From DASZBX01 sp035943635 (GTDB lineage: Bacteria; Actinomycetota; Actinomycetes; Streptomycetales; Catenulisporaceae): a stretch of DNA of 64,000 nucleotides. The notes below the pieces were generated by a model. The model worked only from the letters and a program-made list of their open reading frames with translations, made no database searches and had not been told where the DNA came from. Location: assembly GCA_035943635.1 (NCBI GenBank), contig DASZBX010000096.1:51313-115312 (forward strand). Reading direction: 5' to 3'. Below are positions 24,741 to 33,140 of the stretch, one piece after another. The number at the start of each line of letters is the position of its first letter. Within the stretch, counting starts at the first letter, position 1. Position numbers and translations under genes: made by a program.

Positions 24741-26288
24741 CTACTGCCCCTTCGGCACCGTGAACGTGATCTTGGCGCTGAACGGACCGGAATCCGCCTG
24801 CACGGTATACGTCCCCGGCGGAATATTCCCGGTGAAGAACTCATGATTCCGGTTGAGCGGGAATAGAAAAGTCCCATCAGTACCGGTCTCCACAGTGTCG
24901 TCCGCCACGGCCCCGCCGGAGATCGAGACGGTCACGATCTGCTGCGGCGGCCAGTCGGAACCGGCCAGGCCGTACGCCACCCCCGAGCTGCCCTGCGCCA
25001 CGTGCCGCACGGTCAGCAGCGGGGTGATCGCCCCCGGCGGCGGGGCGCCGTTCGGCGGCGGGCCGCCGCCCTCCGGGCCCGGGCCCGGTCCCGGGCCCTG
25101 GCCGGCCGCCAGGCCGCTGGCCGACGGTCCCGGGGCCGGCGGGCCGGCCGCGCCGTTGCCGCCGGCCAGCAGCACCCCGGCGGTGATCCCGCCGCCGGCC
25201 AGCAGGATGGCCAGCGCGATCGCGTAGTGGCCGACCCGCTGGTGGCCGTGGCCGGTGCGCCGGGCGCCGCGGTGGGTCACCTTCGGGATCCGGGTGCGGG
25301 CCGAGTGCAGGTCGGCGGCCTCGGCCGGGCGGCCCAGGAACCGGTCCAGCTCCTTGTCCCAGGCCGAACCCCAGCTGCGCTCCGGGTCCTGCAGCATCGG
25401 CATTTGCCGGTAGTCCTCGATCACCGCGCGGGCCTCGACCGGCAGCGGCGGGGTGGTGCCGGTGCCGGTCAGGTACGGTGCCAGGCCGGCGACCAGGTCG
25501 GCCGGGGTGGGCCGGTCGGACGGGTCCCGTTCCAGGCAGGCGGTCACCATCGCGACCAGCGGCTCGGGCAGGCCGGACAGGTCCGGCTTCGAGGTCATCA
25601 GCTTGTAGACGGCCTCCGGGCTGGACTTGGCCGGGAACGGCGGGTGCCCGGTGGCCGCCAGCAGCAGGGTGGCGCCGAGCGCGAACACGTCCGCGGCGCC
25701 GTCGATCTCGCGTTCGCCCATCGCCTGCTCCGGCGCCATGAACGCGGGCGTGCCGAGCACGTCCCCGGAACCGGTCAGGTGCGGCAGCGCCTCGGTGTGG
25801 GCCAGGCCGAAGTCGATCACCTTCGGGCCGTCCGCGCCGACCAGCACGTTGCCCGGCTTCAGATCCCGGTGCACCAGCCCGGCCTGGTGGATCGACTCCA
25901 GCGCCTCGGCGCAGCCGGCCGCCAGCCAGCGGATCGCGGGCACCGGCAGCGGGCCGCAGGTCTCGATCAGCGCGGCCAGCGACGGGGCCGGGACGTAGAC
26001 CGTGGCCAGCCAGGGCAGCTGCGCGTCGGGGTCGGCGTCGATCACCGAGGCGGTGAACGCGCCGCTGACCCGGCGGGCCGCGGCGACCTCGTGCGCGAAC
26101 CGCTCCCGGTAGTTGTCGCTGGCGGCCAGGTCGACCCGGATGGTCTTGACCGCGACCAGCCGCGAGGAGGGCGAGCGGGCCAGGTAGACCCGGCCCATCG
26201 CCCCCGCGCCGAGGCGGCCGAGGACCAGGTACGGGCCGATTTGCAGCGGCTCGTCCGCACGCAGCGCCGCCAGATCGCGTTGACGCAC
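24741..26288 (-). CDS. Membrane Ser/Thr protein kinase (PknB-type) with extracellular domain
   Basis: 515 residues from GTG 26288, chosen because GGGAG lies just upstream; the frame stays open further out but without coding character. The kinase domain has the P-loop GRLGAGAMGRVYLA, the VAIB-type lysine in LVAVKTIRVD, the catalytic loop HRDLKPGNVLV, DFGLAHT, and PAFMAPEQ. A single membrane helix (YAIALAILLAGGGITAGVLLA) follows a basic juxtamembrane segment. The C-terminus is a Pro/Gly-rich stalk and an outside beta-sandwich-like domain ending TYTVQADSGPFSAKITFTV. No PASTA repeats. Substrates are unknown; neighbouring genes give no clear partner. Confidence 0.93.
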   Translation of the reverse strand: MRQRDLAALRADEPLQIGPYLVLGRLGAGAMGRVYLARSPSSRLVAVKTIRVDLAASDNYRERFAHEVAAARRVSGAFTASVIDADPDAQLPWLATVYVPAPSLAALIETCGPLPVPAIRWLAAGCAEALESIHQAGLVHRDLKPGNVLVGADGPKVIDFGLAHTEALPHLTGSGDVLGTPAFMAPEQAMGEREIDGAADVFALGATLLLAATGHPPFPAKSSPEAVYKLMTSKPDLSGLPEPLVAMVTACLERDPSDRPTPADLVAGLAPYLTGTGTTPPLPVEARAVIEDYRQMPMLQDPERSWGSAWDKELDRFLGRPAEAADLHSARTRIPKVTHRGARRTGHGHQRVGHYAIALAILLAGGGITAGVLLAGGNGAAGPPAPGPSASGLAAGQGPGPGPGPEGGGPPPNGAPPPGAITPLLTVRHVAQGSSGVAYGLAGSDWPPQQIVTVSISGGAVADDTVETGTDGTFLFPLNRNHEFFTGNIPPGTYTVQADSGPFSAKITFTVPKGQ

Positions 26289-26619
26289 CGTCTCCCACCC
26301 CTGAATGTCTTCTCGTCGTGTTCGAATACGAGTCCGGCCCAACCTTAAGGCTGGCGGAGGTTGCGCGAATAGAGACCGGAGGCTCACGGATCGGCTTCGA
26401 CGTATAACGAATTCCCCACGGGGCCACTCAAAACCCATATGTTCCGAGTAGATCTCCCATGAACCGACATCGAGACGGCGAAGGTGTGGACGAGTCGGAC
26501 GTGCTGAGTTCACTACTAGGCGTTTCTTCTTGCCGGGCTTGGCGATCCGGCCATCGTCGAGCACTGTGCGGTACGGCTGCGCCTACGGTGTGATGGATCG
26601 TGCCCAGCCGGTGCGAAGA
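26289..26619. other. Intergenic region upstream of the kinase
   Basis: About 330 bases with locally lower GC (26330-26520). It should carry the kinase promoter. The kinase frame remains open through it as far as 26564, but that stretch has weak codon bias and no ribosome site, so I treat it as non-coding. Confidence 0.45.
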
Positions 26620-27000
26620 CTAGCAGACAGCTGCGTCCCCAAGGTTCTTGTCGTGATCGTCCGCGGCCGGCGACGCCGGAGGCAGGTCCATGTGCAGTCA
26701 CACCCGCGTGCCCTCGCCGGCCACGGACCGGATCTCGACCAGGTCGCACAGCTGGTGGGCGAACCAGAGCCCGCGCCCGCCCGGCCGGTCGGCGACCGGC
26801 CGGACCCGCCCGGTCAGCGGATCGGTGATCACGCCCTGGTCGCGCAGCTCGCACACCATCGCGCCGGCCCGGGCCCACACACGCATCGTGCCGCTGCCGC
26901 CGCCGTGCCGGATGCTGTTGGCGGCGATCTCGGTGACGGCCAGCAGCAGGTCCCGCAGCCGGTCCGGCGGCAGTCCGGCCGTATGCCCGATCTTCCCCAC
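26620..27000 (-). pseudogene. Anti-sigma-type HATPase (RsbW-like) gene with internal stop and lost N-terminus
   Basis: The frame from GTG 27000 reads GLPPDRLRDLLLAVTEIAANSIRHGGG, the N-box of GHKL serine-kinase-like ATPases, and DRPGGRGLWFAHQLCDLVEI, the G-box region. A TGA at 26698-26700 follows GTRV, but the same frame continues LHMDLPPASPAADDHDKN to a TAG at 26620-26622, which looks like the normal C-terminus. One base change (CGA to TGA) would explain it. The usual ~30 residues before the N-box are missing. It may still yield a short folded product. Confidence 0.6.
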
Positions 27001-27273
27001 CCGACACTGCGGCGGCCGTGCGGCGCAGGGGTTCGCCGTCCGTCAGATGCAAGGAGGGCGACGACCCGCAGTCCCCGCGGAAGCACTCCGGGTGACCTTC
27101 GGAAAGGAGCGGCCAGAGGTGCACGGCGTAGCGCGCAGACTGGAACGGTTGTCCGATTCTGCCTCGGTTCGATGGCCAATCCGGTGACCGCCGGATTAGG
27201 CTTGGTTCCTGCGCGCGGCGCGCGGAGCACGGGGAAAGGCAGGGACGTCGCGCGGCGCGAGAGAGGGGAAGAA

Positions 27274-27375
27274 ATGAGCACCATGACCGGGATCACGGGC
27301 ACGGGCCCTGTCTTCGGGCCGGCCGGGGCGTGCGGCGGCGCATCGTTGCACGCTGTCGGTGCGCGATGCCGATAG
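27274..27375 (+). CDS. Possible 33-residue peptide with strong ribosome site
   Basis: The ATG at 27274 follows a very strong purine run (GAGAGGGGAAGAA). The frame encodes MSTMTGITGTGPVFGPAGAC and thirteen more residues, Gly/Ala/Thr-rich with two Cys, ending at 27375. It overlaps the next small frame. It could be a leader peptide for translational coupling rather than a functional protein. No homology recognised. Confidence 0.3.
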   Translation: MSTMTGITGTGPVFGPAGACGGASLHAVGARCR

Positions 27376-27635
27376 CCCTCACCGCGGAGCAGCAGCAGCG
27401 GCTGCTCGCTCTGCTTCGCCAGGAGTTGCGGGAGGCGGCCGACGCCGCGGTGGCGCAGGGGTCCACGCCGACTGCGCTCGCCGAGTTGCTCGACGAGCGC
27501 CGCGCAGCACTCGGCCGTTTGGCCGGGCGCGACCTGGAGCCGGAGTCGGACTTGGACCCGGAGCCGTCACCCGGCCAGGACCACGTCCAGGACCGCGGTG
27601 ACGATCCGGGTGAGCTCGGCCGGGTCGCGCAGTAG
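27366..27635 (+). CDS. Small helical protein, hypothetical
   Basis: 89 residues from ATG 27366, which lies inside the end of the preceding 33-codon frame, so coupling is possible. The first 55 residues form charged helices (LTAEQQQRLLALLRQELREA, LAELLDERRAALGRL); the tail is acidic. Its 3' end overlaps the 3' end of the convergent 370-residue gene by 69 bases, which weakens the case for it. No family recognised. Confidence 0.35.
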   Translation: MPIALTAEQQQRLLALLRQELREAADAAVAQGSTPTALAELLDERRAALGRLAGRDLEPESDLDPEPSPGQDHVQDRGDDPGELGRVAQ

Positions 27636-28679
27636 CGCGTTGACGTGCTCTTCCTGGCTGGGCGCGTCGTGCGGCGGGCGGTCGAAGCCGGGCGCCGGGC
27701 CGTCCTCGGCGAAGACGCACCGGATCACCTCGGCCACGGCCTCCTGCGGGGCCAGGCCTTCGGCCAGCCGCCGCCGGATCTCGGCCAGCGCGTCCTGGGC
27801 CAGGCCGACCAGCCGGGCCTCGTTCGCCTCGGCCGGGTCGGCCAGCGGCAGCGGCGGCGGTTCGGCCGCGGCCCCGGCCGGCGCGATCCAGGCCAGCACC
27901 GGGGCCTGCTTGTGGCCGAACGGGCGTTCGACGTAGTCGGCGTACCAGGCGCCGTGCCCGCGCATCACGGCCAGCACCTGCTCCACCTCGCGTTCGACCG
28001 TGGCCGGACCGACGGTGGGATCGCCGGTCAGTTCGGCCCGGCGCCGGGTCCAGGAGTCCAGCGGCCACAGCCCGGCGCCCGGGGTGGCGTCGATGCCGAC
28101 CCAGACCAGGATCTGCAGGGCCAGGTCGGTCAGCCACGGGTCGGCGCCGAGCGCGCTCGAGAGCCATTTCGGCAGTCGGGGCCGCTGGAGCGCGCCCCGG
28201 GCCCCGCGCTGGCGGCGGTGTGCGTTCACGGTGGCCACGGTCAGCCTGGTGCAGATCCACGCCTCGAGGTTGCGGATGGGACGGTCGGCGTGCCGCAGCA
28301 GGTCGTCGACCACGGCCTCGACGTCGTCGTGGAAGCGGTCCAGGCACTCGGGGGCCATGTCGTTGACCGACCGGGCGCATCTGCGGTGGCCGCGCCGCAG
28401 TTCCACGCTCTTGGTGAGCCGGTTGAACACGATCGGCCAGGCGACCGCGTAGGCGGCGGCGCACAGCGCGGCCCGGTTGGCCGGGGAGGCGCAGGCCACC
28501 CTGGCCAGCCGGCCGCAGTCGGTCAGTTCGCGCAGGGCGGCGTCGCCGGTCCGGCCGGCCGGGTACTCGTCGTCGGGCGCGCAGGGCGCCGGCCACGCGG
28601 CGGCCTCGGCGCTGAAGTCCATCGACGGTTCCCGGGCGGGAACCGAAGGCAGTACGGTTGATCCGAGCGTTTGGGACAT
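27567..28679 (-). CDS. Unrecognised actinobacterial protein, sigma-region-2-like helical segment
   Basis: 370 residues from ATG 28679, chosen because AAGGGGGT lies just before it; the longer frame upstream lacks coding bias. The middle is helical and basic: RFHDDVEAVVDDLLRHADRP, then RNLEAWICTRLTVATVNAHR, which recalls the helices of sigma-factor region 2 (chain of helices before a basic stretch RRQRGARGALQRPRLPKWL). The second half (WVGIDATPGAGLWPLDSWTR, AWYADYVERPFGHKQ) is unrecognised. No region 4 is visible. It faces the 29-kb regulatory stretch. A transcription role is only a suggestion. Confidence 0.75.
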   Translation of the reverse strand: MSQTLGSTVLPSVPAREPSMDFSAEAAAWPAPCAPDDEYPAGRTGDAALRELTDCGRLARVACASPANRAALCAAAYAVAWPIVFNRLTKSVELRRGHRRCARSVNDMAPECLDRFHDDVEAVVDDLLRHADRPIRNLEAWICTRLTVATVNAHRRQRGARGALQRPRLPKWLSSALGADPWLTDLALQILVWVGIDATPGAGLWPLDSWTRRRAELTGDPTVGPATVEREVEQVLAVMRGHGAWYADYVERPFGHKQAPVLAWIAPAGAAAEPPPLPLADPAEANEARLVGLAQDALAEIRRRLAEGLAPQEAVAEVIRCVFAEDGPAPGFDRPPHDAPSQEEHVNALLRDPAELTRIVTAVLDVVLAG

Positions 28680-28861
28680 GTCAACCCCCTTGTAGGTTGG
28701 AGAGGGGCGAGCCGTCCGCCGGACGGCTTCCGCGCCGCCCGGCGACGCGGCGGCCCGCCTCGGCGCAGCTCGGCCGGCGGTCCCACGCCCCTCGTCAGTT
28801 CGCACACGGCCCTGATGTCCCCAGGGGCGCTGCGCCATCTTCTCCTGACTGGAACACCGGA

Positions 28862-28905
28862 ACTGGCCAACTTCTGGCCTATTTCTTTGTTGACTCTTGG
28901 CCAGT
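28862..28905 (+). promoter_or_regulatory. Promoter-like TTGACT flanked by 9-bp inverted repeat
   Basis: ACTGGCCAA (28862-28870) and TTGGCCAGT (28897-28905) are exact inverted repeats. TTGACT (28890-28895) is a good -35 hexamer between them. A clear -10 is not visible 17 bases on (AACATT region). The layout suits a repressible promoter reading right, towards the 19-residue frame and the 330-residue gene. The stretch 28680-29506 otherwise contains no long coding frame. Confidence 0.45.
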
Positions 28906-29074
28906 CCTTTAACATTGCCGGGGAGATCGGGTCGGAAGTGGACCGGAAGCGGCCGCGAATCCCGGGCGTTGCCAAAACCGCCGGGAATCAGGCAACGCCT
29001 CGCCGGCCGCCCGGCCGCGCACGACAGTTGGCTGTGACAGATGAGCAGACACGTCCCAGAGGGGAGGAAGTCGC

Positions 29075-29134
29075 ATGGAAACCCACGGGTTCGTCACGAC
29101 CCCGCCGGCCTGGATCCGGCCCGCAGCAGCCTGA
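29075..29134 (+). CDS. Possible 19-residue peptide, strong ribosome site and own terminator
   Basis: Encodes METHGFVTTPPAWIRPAAA. GGGAGGAAG lies four bases before the ATG, a promoter-like element lies 170 bases upstream, and a long hairpin with a T-run lies 60 bases downstream. Stops occur soon after in all frames. These signals suggest a transcribed, translated unit: a small peptide (perhaps a modified-peptide precursor or signal) or a regulatory leader. I know no family for it. Confidence 0.45.
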   Translation: METHGFVTTPPAWIRPAAA

Positions 29135-29190
29135 TCGAGTAGTTAGTCAGCACCCGGAAATAAGCGGCCGGGGTTCGGAAGTCAGCATGG

Positions 29191-29240
29191 AGCCGGGAAG
29201 CCAGGACGCCGCCCACAGGCCGTCCCGGCTTCCCGGCTTT
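29191..29240 (+). terminator. Long hairpin with T-run downstream of the 19-residue frame
   Basis: AGCCGGGAAGCC (29191-29202) pairs exactly with GGCTTCCCGGCT (29227-29238); inside, GGACG (29204-29208) pairs with CGTCC (29221-29225). TTT follows at 29238-29240. One of the few hairpins in the window with even a short T-run on the rightward strand. Confidence 0.7.
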
Positions 29241-29506
29241 ACGTTCCCCGGCGAAGTGGCCACTGCGCGGACCCCCGGCGGCCCGCCCGGCGAAACCAGC
29301 GTTCTGATGCCGTCCGACCGCGCAGCCACGAGTTCCGCCCGCTCTCCCGCCACTGCGGCATAAGTGTCCGCTGTCACTCAGTTCCGCGCTCCGTCCCTGT
29401 TTAATTGCGGTGGCGTGGCCTGGCGAATTCGTGTATTGCGGTTTGGCGCGGAACGGTGTTGGCTAGGCTGCCGGACAAGAAGGGGGGCAGTACCCAGAGA
29501 GATGAT

Positions 29507-30499
29507 GTGGCTATCGTGGCTACCAAGGAAGAACTGATCCGCGAGTTCGCCAGGCTCAGGCGCGGCTGGGGCCTGGAGTCCGAGGATCTGGCCGCCCGGA
29601 TCGGGCCGGCCCTGACCGCGCTGTTCGAGATCGTCCCGGGCACCGAGGACCGCCGGATCCGGGACGCGGTGATGGCGCAGGTCGAGCGGATATCCGGCGG
29701 GTTCCCGCACGAGGACCGGCTCGCGCTGCGGTTCGGGCTCGGTGCCGGGCCCGGCGTGCAGGGGTCCAGCCTGACCGGCCGGATCCAGCGGCTGGCCGAC
29801 GACAACCTGCACTGTTCCATGCGCACGGCCCGCCGCCGGGTCACCCGGGCGTTCAAACGGCTGGCCGAGGAGTCCGCGTCGGCGCGTTCGCAGCCGCGGG
29901 CGGTGGTGGACGACCCGGACAAGGGCTGGCACCTGCGCCGGATGGAGACCCTGCTGCGGCTGGACATCGACCTGCCCGAGGTGATCGAGACCCGCACGAT
30001 CACCGCGGACCGGGACGGGCTCAAACAGATCTCGGCCCGGGTGAGCCTGTCGCGCAACGTCGTGGACAGTCACAGCGACCTGAAACTGTGGGCCGAGGTG
30101 CAGTACGGCGCGGCGATCCAGGCCCGGGAGAAACAGGGTGAGACGCATTTCCGGTTCATCCTCGATCTGCCGCGAGTGCTCCAGCGCGGCCAGGACCACA
30201 AGTACGCGATGGAGTTCCGCACCCCGCCGGACCAGCCCCGGCGGCCCTACTACGCGATCACGCCGCTGGTCGACTGCGAGTTCTACCAGCTGCGGATCCG
30301 GTTCGACCCGAGCCGTCCGCCGAGTGCGGTCTGGCGGTTCCAGGGTCTGCCGCCGCGGAGCCTGGACGACCTGCTCATCCCGGGCGACCAGCTGCGGCTG
30401 GACGACGCGTGCGAGGTCGTGCAGGAGTTCGTGCAGTTGGACCGCGGTTTCAGCTATGGCATCGGCTGGATTCCGTGGACCACGCAGGATGCGAGGTAA
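29507..30499 (+). CDS. Unrecognised conserved-looking actinobacterial protein
   Basis: 330 residues from GTG 29507, with AGAGAGA just upstream (GTG 29516 is a second choice). The N-terminal ~120 residues are helical: KEELIREFARLRRGWGLESE, a stretch like HTH-containing regulators, and LADDNLHCSMRTARRRVTRA. The rest is a beta-rich domain with repeated Arg/Asp pairs (RRMETLLRLDIDLPEVIETR, YYAITPLVDCEFYQLRIRFD, WRFQGLPPRSLDDLL). No membrane segment or catalytic motif is visible. The architecture suggests a DNA-binding head with a ligand-sensing or interaction body; that is inference. Confidence 0.75.
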   Translation: MAIVATKEELIREFARLRRGWGLESEDLAARIGPALTALFEIVPGTEDRRIRDAVMAQVERISGGFPHEDRLALRFGLGAGPGVQGSSLTGRIQRLADDNLHCSMRTARRRVTRAFKRLAEESASARSQPRAVVDDPDKGWHLRRMETLLRLDIDLPEVIETRTITADRDGLKQISARVSLSRNVVDSHSDLKLWAEVQYGAAIQAREKQGETHFRFILDLPRVLQRGQDHKYAMEFRTPPDQPRRPYYAITPLVDCEFYQLRIRFDPSRPPSAVWRFQGLPPRSLDDLLIPGDQLRLDDACEVVQEFVQLDRGFSYGIGWIPWTTQDAR

Positions 30500-30594
30500 A
30501 GCAGCACTCGTAGTACCGAGAGTGTGAGCAGAAGCGGTAACGGACGCGGTAGCCGGGCGTAGAAGACCACGCCGGCGAACGGGCCTGATCATCC

Positions 30595-31422
30595 TCAGCC
30601 CTCGTCGTGAGCCCGGCAGCTGTCGGGGAACGATCCGGACGCCCGCCGCAACTGCTCGACCTGTCCGCGCACCGGATCACGCGGTGGCAGCAGGTCCACC
30701 ATGAAGTCCATCGCCGTGAAGATGGTGTGCACCGAGTCGCGGTCGCCGCGAATCATCGCGGGGAAGATCCGCCCGGCCAAGGCGATCACCTCCAGCCGGT
30801 CCCGCGTCGTGGACGCAGGGGGCTGACGGTCCCGGAACGCGGCGGTCTGCGCCACCAACCGGTCGACCGCGAGGACGTCGTTGTCCAGGGCCGCGACCAG
30901 GAATCCCAGTGCCAGCCTCGACATCTCGATCATCTGGCCGTGCGGCGAGGCCCCGCCGGCAATCAGCGCGTATCGTTCGACCTCTGCCAGAGCCTGCCGC
31001 GGCCGGAACCCGCGCGCCCCGGTCAGCCCGGCGACGACCAGCGCGTGCGCCCGGACCACCGCCGAGGTCAGCGGCCAGCCGGGCAGCGGCCGGGGGTCGG
31101 CGTCGGCGATCTCGGCCAGGGCCAGGGAGCGGGCGAACGTGCCCGGATCGCCGCCGACCGCTTCGTACAGGTGCGCGGTCAGCAGCGTCGCGGCCAGTTT
31201 GGCCCGGCCCGGCAGGCCCTCGGGCAGCGCGTCGAAGTCGGCGAACGCGAGGTCCAGGTCCCGCGGGTTCCGGCCGCCGACCTCGAACTGGTACACGTAC
31301 ACCATGCATCGGGTGAACAGCCACGGCGCGAGTTCGTCGGCGCCGATCCCGGACAGCTCGATGGTCGCCGAGGTGCGCTCGATCACCGCGGCCAGCGCGG
31401 CCGACTGCGGTGTTCGGTCCAT
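30595..31422 (-). CDS. Helical-repeat protein, paralogue of neighbouring CHAT-like gene
   Basis: 275 residues from ATG 31422, preceded by GGAGGA. All alpha-helical. The start (DELAPWLFTRCMVYVYQFEV, DLDLAFADFDALPEGLPGRA) aligns by eye with the start of the upstream gene (DERGPWLFAHAWLADSRFES, RLDEACADLAALPGDFPSRE), so the two are paralogues sharing a TPR-like N-terminal module. It lacks any CHAT-like end. It is the second gene of a two-gene leftward unit, 46 bases after the first. Probably a scaffold or regulator; no activity can be inferred. Confidence 0.75.
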   Translation of the reverse strand: MDRTPQSAALAAVIERTSATIELSGIGADELAPWLFTRCMVYVYQFEVGGRNPRDLDLAFADFDALPEGLPGRAKLAATLLTAHLYEAVGGDPGTFARSLALAEIADADPRPLPGWPLTSAVVRAHALVVAGLTGARGFRPRQALAEVERYALIAGGASPHGQMIEMSRLALGFLVAALDNDVLAVDRLVAQTAAFRDRQPPASTTRDRLEVIALAGRIFPAMIRGDRDSVHTIFTAMDFMVDLLPPRDPVRGQVEQLRRASGSFPDSCRAHDEG

Positions 31423-31468
31423 GACTTCCTCCACTGGTCTCGGGCGGTCCGGGTTTTCGGGTCGGGCG

Positions 31469-32944
31469 TCAGGCGTCGCCCGGGGAATCAGCATTCGTTG
31501 TGTCCTGGCAGTACATCCGCGCGGAGGCCGCGCAGGAGAAGACCAGCGAGCCGTCGGGCGAGTGCTGTTCGGCGGGCCATGGCAGGCTTGACGGCTCCGC
31601 CAACGGAATCAGGACCGCGCGAAAGGGCCTGCGATCCGTCCCGGCCGGCAAGTCGGTCTCCTCACGCGTTTCACCGAGGACATCGAGCAACGGCTCGATC
31701 GCCGCCTGCTCCAAGACCGCAAGACGCTCGGAACTGAGCTGGGGCAAGGGAATCCAGTCGAGCGTTTCGCCGGGTCGGACGATGACCGCCGAACCTTCGA
31801 CGTCGTCACCAGGGATCAGGTATACCAACGCGTCCATACCGTGCGAGCTGAGTGCCGACTGCATGTCCTGCATGGTCGGCGGGTCGAGCAGCCACGCCGC
31901 GTCGTCCCGATCCTCCGCTGCCGCATAGAGAATCAGCCCGCGGTTGACCTCGGCCGCGATCGCCGCGCCGTCCGGATCGTCGTCGGTCAGGCACCACCGG
32001 GCCACGGTCAGCGCGTCGGCCGCGCCTTCGTCGGCCGCGGCTCGGAGCTCGTCGGGGTCTGTCCGTCGCTGGATGTCGTAAGCCCGGCCGTACAGTCCGT
32101 CCAGCGCGACCAGCCTGGACTCCATCGCCCGCCCCGAGTGCCGATAAGCGAGGGCGAGCACGGTCGAGATCCGCGGCCACAGCGGGTGGGCGACCGAACC
32201 GGCCGCCGTCCTGGCCAGTTCCGCCCCCTGCACGGCTGCGGCGACCTCGGTACCGTCGTGGTCGCCGGTCGTTTCGGCTCGGCGCAGGTGGATCACGGCC
32301 GTCGTCAGGAGGTACAGCGGCCGATGCGGGTCGTCCTGCGCCGCGGCGGCGAGGGATTGCCTGGCGTAGTCCGTCGCGAGCACGAGCGCGGGCAACGTTC
32401 CCACGTCCAGATGACCCATCGCCTTGTCGTGCAAGGCCGACGCACGCTCCGCCGCGGAACGTCCGCCGAGGTCGGTGAGGTCGCCGAGGTCGTCACCAAG
32501 CCCATCATCGGACGCGCCGTCAAATACGTCGCCCGCCGACGACTCGACGACCGGCAGGTCCATCAGCCTCCTGATCGCCTCGTACGCCTCCGCCGGACTG
32601 AACGAATCCGAGTCCTGCGCCAACAGCGACCTGGCCACCTCCGCCGCCTGGTCCAGGAACGCGACCGCGCCCTCGGGATCGCCGCCCTGGATCCGCTCGA
32701 TGAACGCCGCCAGCGCCCGCAGTTCCCGGCTCGGGAAATCCCCCGGCAGCGCGGCCAGATCCGCGCAGGCCTCGTCCAGCCGGGCCGGATCACGGCCCTG
32801 CGACTCGAACCGGCTGTCGGCCAGCCAGGCGTGCGCGAACAGCCACGGGCCGCGCTCGTCCGGCCCGGACGCCAGCGCCAGCGCCGCGATCCGGTCGGAC
32901 ACCGCGGCGAGCGCGTCCCGTACGGGCGTTCGTGCCTGGTTCAT
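31469..32944 (-). CDS. TPR-like protein with truncated CHAT-like C-terminus
   Basis: 491 residues from ATG 32944, preceded by GGGAGG. The first ~330 residues are helical repeats (SALHDKAMGHLDVGTLPALV, RISTVLALAYRHSGRAMESR). The C-terminus begins like a CHAT caspase-like protease domain: DMQSALSSHGMDALVYLIPG, a strand ending VRPGETLDWIPLPQL, and SLVFSCAASARMY, which resembles the strand before the catalytic His. It ends ~15 residues later, so the His/Cys core of CHAT is absent. Either an inactive, interaction-only CHAT relative or a truncated gene. It diverges from the eight-gene AAA+ operon across a shared promoter region. Confidence 0.75.
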   Translation of the reverse strand: MNQARTPVRDALAAVSDRIAALALASGPDERGPWLFAHAWLADSRFESQGRDPARLDEACADLAALPGDFPSRELRALAAFIERIQGGDPEGAVAFLDQAAEVARSLLAQDSDSFSPAEAYEAIRRLMDLPVVESSAGDVFDGASDDGLGDDLGDLTDLGGRSAAERASALHDKAMGHLDVGTLPALVLATDYARQSLAAAAQDDPHRPLYLLTTAVIHLRRAETTGDHDGTEVAAAVQGAELARTAAGSVAHPLWPRISTVLALAYRHSGRAMESRLVALDGLYGRAYDIQRRTDPDELRAAADEGAADALTVARWCLTDDDPDGAAIAAEVNRGLILYAAAEDRDDAAWLLDPPTMQDMQSALSSHGMDALVYLIPGDDVEGSAVIVRPGETLDWIPLPQLSSERLAVLEQAAIEPLLDVLGETREETDLPAGTDRRPFRAVLIPLAEPSSLPWPAEQHSPDGSLVFSCAASARMYCQDTTNADSPGDA

Positions 32945-33018
32945 CGTGTGCCTCCCGACCACTGCGGCGCGGTTTCCGGCCGGACTGTCGGCGAACCCGC
33001 ATTCCCCTCCACATGGAT

Positions 33019-33051
33019 TACTGGCGGACCGCGATCCGCCGTCCGTCAGTA
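33019..33051. promoter_or_regulatory. Extended dyad in the divergent promoter of the AAA+ locus
   Basis: TACTGGCGGAC (33019-33029) faces GTCCGTCAGTA (33041-33051), an inverted repeat with one mismatch; an inner GGCGGA/TCCGCC pair (33023-33028, 33035-33040) is exact. It sits between the leftward TPR/CHAT-like gene (start 32944) and the rightward operon (start 33141), so one regulator could govern both. Confidence 0.5.
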
Positions 33052-33140
33052 GCCCGGTGAGTCCCCGATGAGCGACCAGCGAGCCGGAACAGCGCCATGG
33101 ATCCGCCGACCACACCCCGCCGAGGCACGGAGAGCATCCG

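Noticed and set aside
26289..26564. N-terminal extension of the Ser/Thr kinase
   Set aside because: The frame is open but there is no ribosome site, codon bias is weak, and GTG 26288 has GGGAG in the right place.
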